Shown here: one piece after another, positions 1 to 12,000 of the stretch
How the letters are laid out: the number at the start of each line of letters is the position of its first letter
Position numbering within the stretch: the stretch's first letter is position 1
Assembly: GCA_014338405.1 (NCBI GenBank)
Contig: JTDE01021195.1
Span: 1 to 64,000 of the forward strand
Origin: Paragonimus skrjabini miyazakii
Taxonomy: Eukaryota; Platyhelminthes; Trematoda; Plagiorchiida; Troglotrematidae
Length of the DNA: 64,000 bases
Reading direction: 5' to 3'
Program-made: the position numbers and the translations under genes
The notes under the pieces: model-generated
The model's input: only the letters and a program-made list of their open reading frames with translations
Database searches by the model: none
Told to the model about the DNA's origin: nothing

Positions 1-1082
1 TGTATATCCTTGTTCGGATCGGAGTTTGCACTCTGACCCTCGTGCTTGTGAGACTGTCGTGTTAAACACAACCCTAGAAACCTCACAATAGACATGACCA
101 AATAAGCAAATCCAAATGCTCAACTACGACCTTGTATGAATAGTGTTCAGCTTGCCTGATCATTTCGAAAAGAGAATGAACAGAATCACTCTGTTCTATC
201 CAATCGATAACCCCGTGATCAGAACTTATCAGTTAGGTTGAAGTTACTGTCTTCATTGAACCAACTGAGCATGGTTTGAGTCAGTTGTAAATGTTCGGGA
301 ATTCTGTTAGAATCAAAAGCTCTTCGGTGCAGAGTGGTGCTATCACAGCCGATGCTCACGCAACGGAACGGGGAAACGTACTTAATATTGAGGTAACCGT
401 CAGAAGATAGCAACAATCATCGCTGGGTTCCCTGTATAACTGTATCAGGTTTTCGGGGAACCTAGAACAGCCAGTAGACAACCAATAATTGTGTGAGAAG
501 GCAATCTCAGTCGAAGAATCGCATTACAATAAGTTGGATACATGATACCACGAGACGTGATGAGCACAAGTGAATGAGAATTAGATCAACATCCTAGCTC
601 GTGGTATGGAGTGCCAACTGAATGACGGCATTATGAGAGTCCGTCCCGTACTTCACAGCCTTGTTATTTCATACAAGTTGGCTTCCGTACTGGTCCACTA
701 TACTGTCGCCCAGTACCACACCAGCGCTATCACGAACCGCGATAACGTCGGTTTAATGAATGGGCTAGCCATTGATACTCGTAGCTCCTCAAAGGCTGTG
801 TAACAGACTGTGCAGCCTTTTCACCAGGTCGTTGGCCACGTGGTTATGCCGAGTACAGCGCACATCGTGAGTGACATAGCACGTTTGGAGGATATTGTGG
901 AGGTTTTCTGGTTGACCGCAGTTTCCTTGATAGAGAACTGAGTGGTCACTTCAGCCACCTCAAGAATGCTGGACCTTAGTCCGAAAAAGACTTTGCAGGA
1001 GCTAGTTGACACGAATAAGGATCCTGAGGAAAATGTGGTCTGGATTCAACAGCCAACGATTGGAGAGTGGAAAGTCTAATTA
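1..1082. other. Upstream flank, no feature recognised
   Basis: AT-rich unique-looking sequence. Only short open frames are present on both strands, with no protein motif, no convincing splice pair and no RNA-like fold that I can see. Confidence 0.5.
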
Positions 1083-2290
1083 CATTCTCATGCGACACTT
1101 GGTCTCTTGCTTGCTAATTTGTTTACTCATCTACTCATTTTCTTATTTTTTCACTCTCTGACTCACTCACACGTGTTTGTTGGCCTGCTTACGTAATTAG
1201 TTTGTTGGTTACTTACTTGCTTATTTATTCAGTTCGTTACTTGGTAAATTACGTTCGCACAAACTTGTTTGTTTTCTTCTTACACCGTTTCAACCAAAGA
1301 GAGAACAGGCGGTTTCATCAAAAATGGGCAAGATGAATGCAAAAGAAAAGAAATTTAAAACAAGCTGGATGTCAAGTGTGGGAAGCTGCAGGAGTAACAG
1401 CAACTAACATTTGGTAAATATTTACATCAGAGTAGCATGTGCAGATAACTCCGTGTTATCAAATGAAAAGGTTCCGAAGGATATGTTCAGGGAGGGAAGT
1501 AAAGTTATTGATGCTCCGGGGCATCACAATGTTAGCACAGACAAAGCTGACTCGTCGGGACGAATAACTGTTCTTTTATAGTAAAACGGCTGTCAGGAAG
1601 TTCATCAAATTGATGTCATGGATTCTGAGGAAACTCAAACTAGTCAGTAGGCAGAACTCAGTAAATGCATAAACGAACAGCCCAACAGACGAATAGCGTT
1701 GAATGAGGAAGAATACATGATTACATGAAATATGATGATGTTATGTTCATCAGGGAGTGAATCATACTCACTCACTCAATGAGTTACCTACTCAGTTAAT
1801 TTTTTACCTATTTATTTCTTTACGCGCTTTCTCAGTCACTCATTCAATTATTTAATCAAGCACTCGTTTTTGTGACAGCTAATCTGCTTACTCATTTACT
1901 GAGACATCGCCTTACTCACTCACTTATTTGGTCACTTAGTCAGCCACAAATTTCCATGCTGGCTTATATCTTCACTTTGACAATCACCTACTTGCTAACT
2001 TATTTACTGACTTACTTGTTTAATCCATTATTTACCTTTCCTACTGATCCGTTTACTTACCGACTTGCCTAACAATTTATTTTCCTATATACTTATTACC
2101 CTACCAATCTACTTGTTTACCTGTTAAATTACAGAATTATTCGTTTACTTATTGACTTAATTACTTACTAACTTACCCACTTACTTACTCACTTATTTGC
2201 TTACTGAATTAGTTATTTGGCTACTTACTTTTGTGCTCACTTGCACGTTTAATTACTCATGTATTTAATTACTTACCCATAAAATTGTCA
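1083..2290. repeat. Degenerate CTTA/TTAC simple-repeat field
   Basis: Two stretches (about 1083-1270 and 1760-2290) are built from many diverged CTTACTTA, CTCACTCA and TTACTTGC tetramer units. They are separated by about 490 bp of ordinary sequence. The open frame at 1872-2072 simply translates this repeat (Leu-Thr-Tyr-Leu runs) and is not a gene. The field ends about 300 bp upstream of the promoter. Confidence 0.8.
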
Positions 2291-2604
2291 AAAGTTTGAT
2301 TTTTTGTAATAAACCGTATTCATTACTTCATAAATTGTTGAGAAAAGTTTCATTGTGTCTGGACATTTTGCCGTTTTAGTTAGAGGGCGCTATAAATGAA
2401 ATTCATTTCCGGTTTCGAGTGCACTGGAACTTACATTCATCATGCAACTTCACCATGGGCAACAGACCTTTCTAACAAATTACCCTCACAGTGTGCGCAT
2501 TTTCGTCATTCATATTTCCGAGTGGTTAATGAATACACTGTTTTATCACTTCCACATTCACATCTGTAGTATTTTTTGACGGTTGTAGTGCATTCAGAAA
2601 TATT

Positions 2605-2790
2605 AACCCTTGACACCTGGTAAGGGTTTTTAACCCTGGAAATCCAGGGCTGAACTATATGTTACCAGCTTCCAATGTCTCTCTCTGACCAATGAGTTTC
2701 AACCAACTGACTGAAAAAATTAGCCAATCATTTGACTTTGCTTTGTTTTTCTTGTTATAAATATTTCGTACACCGGTTGGAACCATTCGC
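2605..2790 (+). promoter_or_regulatory. Likely core promoter of the astacin gene
   Basis: TATAAATA lies at 2757-2764, about 80 bp above the start codon, which would put transcription start near 2790. Three CCAAT boxes precede it at 2672-2676, 2689-2693 and 2725-2729. Further up are two inverted repeats: AACCCTT/AAGGGTT (2605-2611 and 2622-2628) and the palindrome CCCTGGAAATCCAGGG (2634-2649). The arrangement fits a TATA/CCAAT promoter; function is inferred. Confidence 0.55.
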
Positions 2791-2845
2791 TAACCGCATT
2801 TTTGCATAACATCAAAGCCTCATAATCTAACATTTCTATCTACTA

Positions 2846-3038
2846 ATGCAAAAATCACCAAAGTTCATTGGATTATTGTATCTTTATCTACTGACAAAAT
2901 TGGTGTGTTGTGATTTTTCGGCTCGTCAGCGTCGTTCACTTGTATATGCTTACGCAAAACCGTGGCCAAACGGCATCATACCATACCGGATTCAGAATGG
3001 CAACTCCACTAATTCGAACAACTATGGCAATTTTTCCG
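2846..3038 (+). CDS. Exon 1: signal peptide, short pro-segment, N-terminus of astacin domain
   Basis: ATG 2846 is the first start after an in-frame TAA at 2828-2830, and lies about 80 bp below a TATA box. Residues 7-22 form a hydrophobic signal core ending LVCC. Residues 23-30 (DFSARQRR) finish with a furin-type R-X-R-R site. Then comes the mature N-terminal motif AKPWPNGIIPYRI (37-49), which matches the family pattern R-x-WPxGxIPYxI. An Asn/Ser-rich stretch follows (NGNSTNSNNYGNFS, 51-64), with several possible N-glycosylation sites. The exon ends at 3038 in phase 1, before GTAATT. The open frame stops two codons into the intron, which confirms that splicing is needed. Confidence 0.9.
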
Positions 3039-6000
3039 GTAATTAGACAGTTCCCGATATTTGGTTTTATTAGCAAATTGATTTTGAATGCTACATGAGT
3101 TTTAAGAATTCGTGGATATTAAAAACGAAAGCATAACTAGTTGTCATTTAGAAGTTACGGGTGGCTTGTCAATGATGTAAGCACTGTACACGTTGCTTCT
3201 CTCCAATCAAGGCAGTAAATCTTCAGGCATAAAGAGTGCTTGGAGCTTGTAATCATCAGTTTTCAACTAACCAGTTTAGTAAAGTATATGAAAACAGCAC
3301 TTCCGGTTGCCAACCTTATAAACAACGAACAAACCAGATGACACCTAAATAAAATTTAGATACTGACCCTTTTATTTACCGTTTTGTGATTCCTCAGATC
3401 ATTGTGTTTATTCTTTTCGGCAAGTTGCAACCCTTGTCCATGACACCAACGGATTTTGTTTAGTAACAGGTGATAATTAGTCAAGCACTTAACATCGGTA
3501 GTCTTTTTTGAATTCCTATGTAAAACTTTGCGTTTGCATACTTCAGGTTCATTCATATTATCGACATAATCATGCATCAGCATTAAACAGAACGCTGGTG
3601 TTACACAACCAGGCGCAGTATGTGTACAAAAATAGCATCCAAAAATGGGTGCGATCAAGTCCGGTATAAGTTTATTGGATAGTATCCGTAGCAAAAATAG
3701 TTCTCATGCATATCGTTATAAACCATGCTGAGTGTTTTCTACATTTCTTGTTTATTTCAAGCTTATTGAATATGTTGAGAACCCAATATATTTTCAAACC
3801 TCATTAAAATGCATAGTTTGCAAAGAGACAAAGATACAATTCAGTCTTGGTTGTCTCAAAAACGATTATCTATTTCACGTGGTTTGCAACATATGAAGTC
3901 CGTTGCCTTTTCTCAACATTTCTACATTTTCCAAATTCTCTTCATAAACTTGGCCAAGTTCGACAGCACAGAATTTACCAACTAATCAGTTTGGTTAATG
4001 TTCACTGTTCTAGTTAAGTAATGGCAAAAATTTATCAAACGGTTTTTGTAGAGGATTCGGTCGGTTACGTTTACATACGTTTCAAAACTTGTCCAGAATG
4101 TCAAGCATTAGAGGGATAAACATATGTTTTTTTGCAACATCTTCATAGTCTGTTAAGAACAGTTGGCATTATCTCCACGATATGTCAAACACCTGGAAAG
4201 CATCACATAATTCGTTCTTCTACGAAACCACGACACATTCTTTCCAGTTTAACGACAGTTAATTTAAAGCTATCAGCAATTTCTTTAGTGAATCTGTTGA
4301 TGTCTACTCTATCTAAAGTCGCGAACTAGCTAGCAAACTGATAATATTTGATTGCGAGGTAACACATGGTACGTTAATTCATAGCTACGTTCTCTAGCAA
4401 ACATCTTAACTCTTCTGTCAAGAATAATATCACATACTACTCCAGGTCTCCTACACTGCAACTTCCATATATAAACTAGGAGTGTAGTTCCATTTGTCAG
4501 GTAAACCAGCTTTAAAGTCTACGGTGAACGGTAATTACTTCTTTTAAAAGGTTTTAATCTTTTATTTGTCGGATGCTGCTTACCATACTATATGAAAACG
4601 TTGAATCTTTTCTAATAACTAAAACTCCATTGATACTGGAGAGTTATTTACATTTGAGAAATGCCATACAGCTAAGTTTATCAAAAGTAGGCATATCGTA
4701 TCCATTTTTTCAAAGCTATCCTTAGTCTACCTCTACAATATTGACGTGAATCAGATTCACATTGTATACCAGGAAAATCGTGGCTGTATCCATAACATAA
4801 CCAATCACTGAATCCAAGGGCTGAACACAATTTGTCTTTCAGAATTTTAACTCTGTTTCTGCTTCAAGATACCATAGGTTCTTTTTTATTCTCCTGTTTA
4901 CTGGTATGACTGCATTGAACAACGGAAAGTTTTAACCGATCTCAAGGTCATGCAGCACTTTAAATGACTAACTATTTAAAGTGAAATAATGTACAATTCG
5001 TAAACTTTCCTAGCTTTTTCAGTAATTTTTTTCTCAGTCCCGGGAAAACTTGTTTATACTTTTTCGCAGGTTCACACGCCAGAACGCAAATTAAAACCTA
5101 CGATTAAACCCATAAATTTATGAAATTATATGGACTAATGTTAAGCAAATTTGAAAGCCAAATGTGGTCGTGTAAATACAAGCGTTAATTGATATAAATC
5201 ACTTCTGTTTTAGACCGTAGTTTTCGTTCTGCACAAAGCAAACTCGAATTTTTATGAGTATGACTCATCAAACTGAGAGTAATGGAATAAATACGGACTT
5301 TCAATGTTAAACTAGTAGTGCCAAAAGTTATGATGTCATATATACACGTAAATCCTGAGTTTGATTTTATTAAAAGGCAACCTTTTCGGTTTAGTAATGA
5401 GGATGATATGAGTTGCACAAGCTCGGAGACTGGGTGACCAAAAGCAAACGATTAAATAACATTATTGTTGATTCCCTTGTGAAACAGAGAAGAGGGGAAG
5501 CGAACAGCAACTTAACTACAAAAGTTCCAGGAGTCTCTGTCCAAGCAGATTAGACTGTGCACATTGTGAGAGCAATATACGTTCACAACTGAACAATTAA
5601 TTGCCGTGTTAGGTTATTTAGCCAGCTGTGAAAGAACTAAATGGAAGTTTTGCTTTCTGAATTAATTAATTGTTATTGTAAAAACGGCAACAGCTGGACT
5701 ATTGAGTCTAACTACCCGCCTTCATCTAACCGGCGGGAAATGTTGAAAAAAAAAGGATACTTCCTGGTATTTTATTGAGTGGAAGCTACGCTTGACGTAC
5801 CAACTATCAGTCCGGTGACTTTTGGTAGACTCAGCATGCGAACTCAACACTCTTGTCACAGCTTTAGAAAAGTGTCTGACAATTCTGTGGGCACTCTACA
5901 CAAAGCCGTGAGATAAAGTCAGTGTGGAACTACTTACAGTTGTGTCTGGTGGTTTTTTTGATCGAGTGTAAAATAAATCCGACGGTGAGTCTTCGAATGT

Positions 6001-9000
6001 AAAGCTACATGATTTTAAACTCAAATCACCACTTTCTTGTTTAAAATGTCAGTAGTATTGTGTAAACGGAAAAACATCAAGTCAGCATGTACTTCCATTA
6101 TATTTGTGTTTTTATCGTGCTGTTCTAATGGCGTTATACCTTTCAGCTTGCAAGCTGTCCTATGGAGATCATTTTTCCTCACGTTTGTGTCCTGCGACAC
6201 AGAATTAATGCACCAAATTAGCACTCGTCAGATTACGCATTAAAGGGGAAATCTTGTCCACCACATTTATTAAAAAAATGTATGGATGATTACTTCTGAA
6301 TAACTGCTGCAGCAATTGAAAGTCTCCTCATCTCAGATGATTTGCTCGAAGTATGCTGTAAGAATGTAGAGTGTGTTGGCTAGCTCGCATGATTTCATTG
6401 TGAGCTCTCATTTACTGTAGACGTTCAACAGACCGATTTAGTTTACCGTGTGTATTTACAGTAATAAATGAACAAACTTCTACTACTGTTTCGTTGACAT
6501 CTCTTTAGATATGTGAATGATGTTCCTGGCACGAACCAGTAAGACTGTCAGTCACGTGGACTGTTCGGTTTTTGCTCGATGGACAAACATGCATCTAACT
6601 ACCTTGTTGTGGTAGCACCTATTTTTAACAATTGTTTAACAGTAGGATTTCACTTGTAATATTCTTAAAGAGGAAGTAAATTTTACTTCATTACTTGTAA
6701 GTTAACATTCTGTGTTACGTTTAGCAATCCAAAGCAGCACATTATCCAGTTTCTGCACGCGATTGTCATCTTTTGGCGGTTCATTATAACTTTCATTGGC
6801 TACCCAGTGGGCTCAAGTGTGATAGGAGCACACACTGACAGCGAACTGGCCGACCGAAAAACATTCTTCGGACAGGCAAGATCGATGTGTCTTTGTAAGA
6901 TGTGGTTGCACGTACCAATAAGCTTTTTCTCTCAACATGACTGTCTTGCCTTGTAGATTGATGACAACAGGCCATTCAGCCCTAAAGCAGCTCGGATAAT
7001 TACTGGACTTAAGATCGGCGGAGACGTTGTCGTCCTTATGAATAGCCACCAGATGACAGCAGTGTTTAGAGGGTAAAACTCGGACGTTATGCGTTACAAG
7101 TCTAGCAGATATGATTAAACTACGATCAGAAAGAACTAGTTTTCACAACGAAGATACTATTTCCCAGCATCTGGTTGTGTGTAAAACGATTGCAGTTATA
7201 TGAAGCAACATTATATTCTTCCAGTTTAACAGAAATATTAGCTAATGTGAAGATTAGTTAAAGTAGAATATGAATCGTTGAAGGCTTGAATATATCACAT
7301 TTGATTCCTTCAGTTACATTTCATTTTTAAACTTTTTTCTTTCAATAACACTGTTTACTGTGGTATGACTGAAAACAAAATTTAGAATTGACTCTATTTG
7401 GATAGGACAAACATGTAAATTCCAGTACTATGCATTAATGATCGTACACTTGTATACCTAATGTGATCTGGTAAATTGCCAACAACGTTTGCTTGCCTTA
7501 ACGTTTAGATATGGTTAACTGGAAACGGGCACATATGAACGCCTATATGTTGACGGTTTCTCCTTTCGGATTGAATCATACGTTTCATCTTCCTTCTGAT
7601 CATCATAGACAGCAATACATCGGTGGTTCACACTGATGCTTAACTGCAACAATCACACATTTACAGTCACGTATGTTTTTTTCGAAATGCAGGTAGAATT
7701 CAGAACGGATCATATAGTAGGTAAAAGTTATCGGACGGATCATACCGCGTAACTGTGTACCGAGACTGTTGGTAGAAGTGTTCACTATGAGGTGTAACCT
7801 TTAATTATGGTGGACTACGAATACATTTATTGCACTATATTAGTATTTTGTTTATTGCGACCTATACAATTCACCTGTGGGTATTGTAACCGCTATGAAT
7901 TGATGTGAATAGATGAAAGCAGTTGCTTAACCAAAACTGGCTTTTTGTGAATTTCACTGCTAGACACGGTAGAAATCCAAAAAAGCGGAACTGCATCAGG
8001 ACCTGGAAATAGCATAGCCTGGCTTCGTTCAATATTCGGATATGAGAAGGAATTAGAAGGGAAGGAACTTTTGCCAAGATTTCTTTAATCAGAAAATGTT
8101 ATTTTTTATGCTTAAACCACGAATTGCAGTACGTAATCCTCCTGGGTTATTACTGTGGTAAACCTGCCGACTGCTGAAATGCATTAAGGTATTTTCTACT
8201 AGGAAATCTATTGGGGCATTTTCGTAAGAGAATTGGAACGACTGAACCCAATGGCACTTTATTCATGCCGACATTTTGTTACACTTGCAACGAACAGTTG
8301 CAAAACTGGTGGCACCTGCAACTATTCCAGGTCAACGAATCAGCGCATTTGAATTCAGAATATTACATTAAAGCCATTGTATGCGTGTCAGAAGTTCTGC
8401 AAAAATTTAGGGCGTGCAAATCAAACAGACAGTATAGATGAAACACAGTTGGTTGATCAAAATTATTTGTTCCCAGATATTTTTCTCTCCGTGGCTCATA
8501 TACCAGTCCCACTTGACTGCTTCCCACTCATTTAAAAAGACTTGTCAGACAGTGAATACAATTCATTTAGTGACTCTTCGGTTTCCAATCAGTAATTCGT
8601 ATTTTTGTTAAAGTTGTGGTCAACTGTGTTCCGTTGTCACAGTGGTTAGCGCAATAATGATATCAATTCTTTTATCAACAGCGGCGTACGTTCGAATAAT
8701 CTGCCACGACATTTCTGTGATTCGTTAATTTTACAGAGTATCTAGGTCTTCTATACAGGATAATATATAGTTTGACAATGAGACCAGTAATTCTGACATT
8801 CATTTAGGTGTTGCAGAAAATTGCGTGACAATCAAGTAAAACTCCGATAGCTATACTTCCAGACTGATCGCAGATGTAGCGAGGTGCGGTAGACTGCTTT
8901 AAGATGGCCATTACTTTTGTAACGCATCAGAAAGCATGACATAAAAGACAACGGGTTAGATTTTTGTCTTGATAACCAATTTTCACTTGAAAAACTTTCG

Positions 9001-12000
9001 CAGAAGTTTATCATTGAAGTAAAGTATAATCCAACATTTACAGTTAACAGTTTTGAAACATGTGACATCGGTCACTCTTTACAGTTCATTCAACTCTGAA
9101 ACGTTTTTGGAAGTTTTCTTTCTAGTTGAAAGCGTTATTACCTGTTAACACCAAGAAACAATTACTCGATTGTGTAGCAAGAATGATCAAACGTTGAGAT
9201 TTCGTACGTGTTTTGGAAGAAGAAGTTAAAAAGAGTATTTTGTTGATTTTACTGTGAGCCAATTGTATTGTAACGAATATTTGTTTGTCCCCATTTAGAT
9301 ATCGATATCAAGCTGATACGCAAAGCCATGTCGATTATTGAGAAGGAGACCTGTGTGGTGTTCAAAGAAATTGAAAAGCTCTCCACTCCGCAGAATTCAA
9401 GTTACATTGAAATTGTCGGACGAGAAGACAGGTTTGTTATGAAGTTATTTTTACACGTTTGTAGTTGGTTTGGGTGTGCAAAAAAGTTGTTGCAGTCAAT
9501 GCTTCCTTGTGAAATAAACATGTTGACTTTGGTCATCTTTCCAAAAACCTTTTTGCTCAACAACGGCGGGAAAAAGGAATGATCTGTTGTTATTGGTATG
9601 TGTAGTCAACGGGTTGGCATGTATGAGTTGAATACACGCATTGCATCACTGCCTTCATACTGGCCTACCTGAATACAATAGCAGTGGTCAAATTTGAGGT
9701 GCATTCAGCTTGTGCATTAATTTGAATACCCCACATAGTCGCCCAGATGGCCGGATATTATCAGCCTAAATTTTCCAGTAATTTTGATCAGAAAATATTC
9801 TGCCCAAATATTCGTACAGCAAATCATTACAGCCTGAACCACTCCCAACTTGATCGTGAAACTGTGGTTCACTTCTTCCGGTTGACCGGTTAGCGATCTA
9901 TCAGCAAGTTTAATGAACCTCACTGAGTACTGGTTGAAAGCAACTCCGTCGTTACTTCACTTCTTCTCAGATTTCCCTAAACATAATATTCCGTTCAACT
10001 CCAGCGATGGAAACCATGACACAACAGTCTTTCTTCTACATTATGATCAATTATCAGAGGATTTAACCTTTGTCTTTCAGGCTGCAAAGGTCAGTTGATC
10101 TTTTTCAAGTCAAGCTAACTAATGTTGTGAAGTTAGGTAAAAAAACGATAGCTGGCTGGATGACTTGTAGTAATCAAATGTCGTACAAAAAAGCAACCAA
10201 TTACGAAATGCAATTATGAGATTAAGCACTCTCTAAGGATGGTTAGAAATTTTGCCCTTGAAGTTACAACAATTCTGAATAACAACTGACTACACATACA
10301 AAAATGCCACTTGCGACCGAAATTTGTAAATCACTTTCCCATTTATTTTTACCAAGACTGTATTTAGAACAATTTTCTTAACCGCTAAACATTTTTGTCA
10401 TGCATCCATTTTAAACGACTTTCTGCTGACTGAATAGACGGAATTTTTAAGTATGTACACTTCACATGCGGCATGTACGTTTGGCCGTCAGTTTCCGTGT
10501 GATTTAATCCAATGTTTCCACAAAAACTTCACTGGGGAAGTTCACTCGAATTAAAAACACACCAGTGTATAATTTATGCATGCACTTGAAATTGGCAAAC
10601 TGAACTTGGAGCAATCGGTAGTTGAGAAACATGAGAAATATTGCACAATGTCGTTTACGTTTATCTTAAACCGATATTTATTTCATTTCCAGTGATTGTT
10701 ATTCTCAACTGGGCATGGTCGGTAATGGAAAAAACGAACTTGTTTTGAATTCTCTATGCCGGACAGTAAGTAATTTTCATCAGTTTTGTCTGGAATGTCA
10801 TTTCAAGGACATTTAAGTGCAGCTTTTAGTAGAGTTTTATGATTTGTTCACATATTTGAAGGTATAAATTCTAGTAACTCACATAGACAATGGAGATCTC
10901 GTTATATTTTCTTCAACTTCAAAACAGGTTTAACGTTTAACTGGTGTTCTTTACTTCAAATTGACCATCTGCTGGATTTTAGGGTGCGAAGTGGATAACC
11001 GTTGCACCTCATCAGGACGAAAATACGTACACTAAATTGTCGCTTTTAAACCACTGCTGAAATGGTTGTTACAAATCTGTAAGCTACGTTACTTTTCCAA
11101 ATGCCGGGCAAAGAATGTTGCACGGCTGGGTAAAAATAGGCAAGGAATTTAGAATTTGTTAGCCCGCTTGGACCTGACACTCAGAGGACACAGCTGTCCC
11201 GCATGGCTCGTTACACCAAACCTCCTGGTAACCGTCGTGATATACATTAGCCGAATATTCATTTATTCAAGGTGACGGAGGTAATTTGAGATTACCTTAA
11301 CTTTCCGACTGTAGCTGACCCGACCCATCAATGTCCAACTCGACACAACACAAATTCATCGATCGTTTCTTGCAGGCTGAAACAGATAACGAAATGTTTA
11401 GTTCATTGAATTATGGAAAGTTGATAACTGCATCAGCTGATTAGCGTAGGCCTTGAAGATACCTAGAGCAACTACAATGAATTAGTTGCAACATTGTGAA
11501 ACTCCTGGAGATCACAAAGGGCAACTCCTGGAGACGCTCACCCAAAACAAAACTACGGATTTACATGATACTGTCGAAACATATGTTCGAGAAACATTTC
11601 ATTGTTTTGCAATACGTTGTGTCTCTTGAAACAATCCAACAACTTAGAACGATGCTAGGCAATTAGTGTTTCAGCATCAGAAAAACTATTGAGGAATTCG
11701 CAGCAGGAGCAAGCGGAACTGGAATGGACAGTGCGATGATGCATCTGACTGTACCCACGGAGGGGCAACGTTTTTTGGACTGGTGATAAATGCTATCTTC
11801 TCAAAATGCTAGTTAAAAATACATATGTGTAAACTGAATGACGAGTGATTCGATACCAGAATGAGCACTCTCATAATACAAGCTTAACATGGTTTTTGTT
11901 CTGTGTTCCTATTTTGTCTCGTAGAAGGACTGAGTTGATCATTTTTGCTTGAACCACCAGTGACACCTTACAAGTAACTAACACCGACAGACGTATTCCC

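Noticed and set aside
1872..2072. 66-codon frame rich in Leu, Thr and Tyr
   Set aside because: It is a translation of the TTAC simple-repeat field.
3356..3694. 112-codon minus frame in intron 1
   Set aside because: No motif, splice context or repeat relation supports coding.
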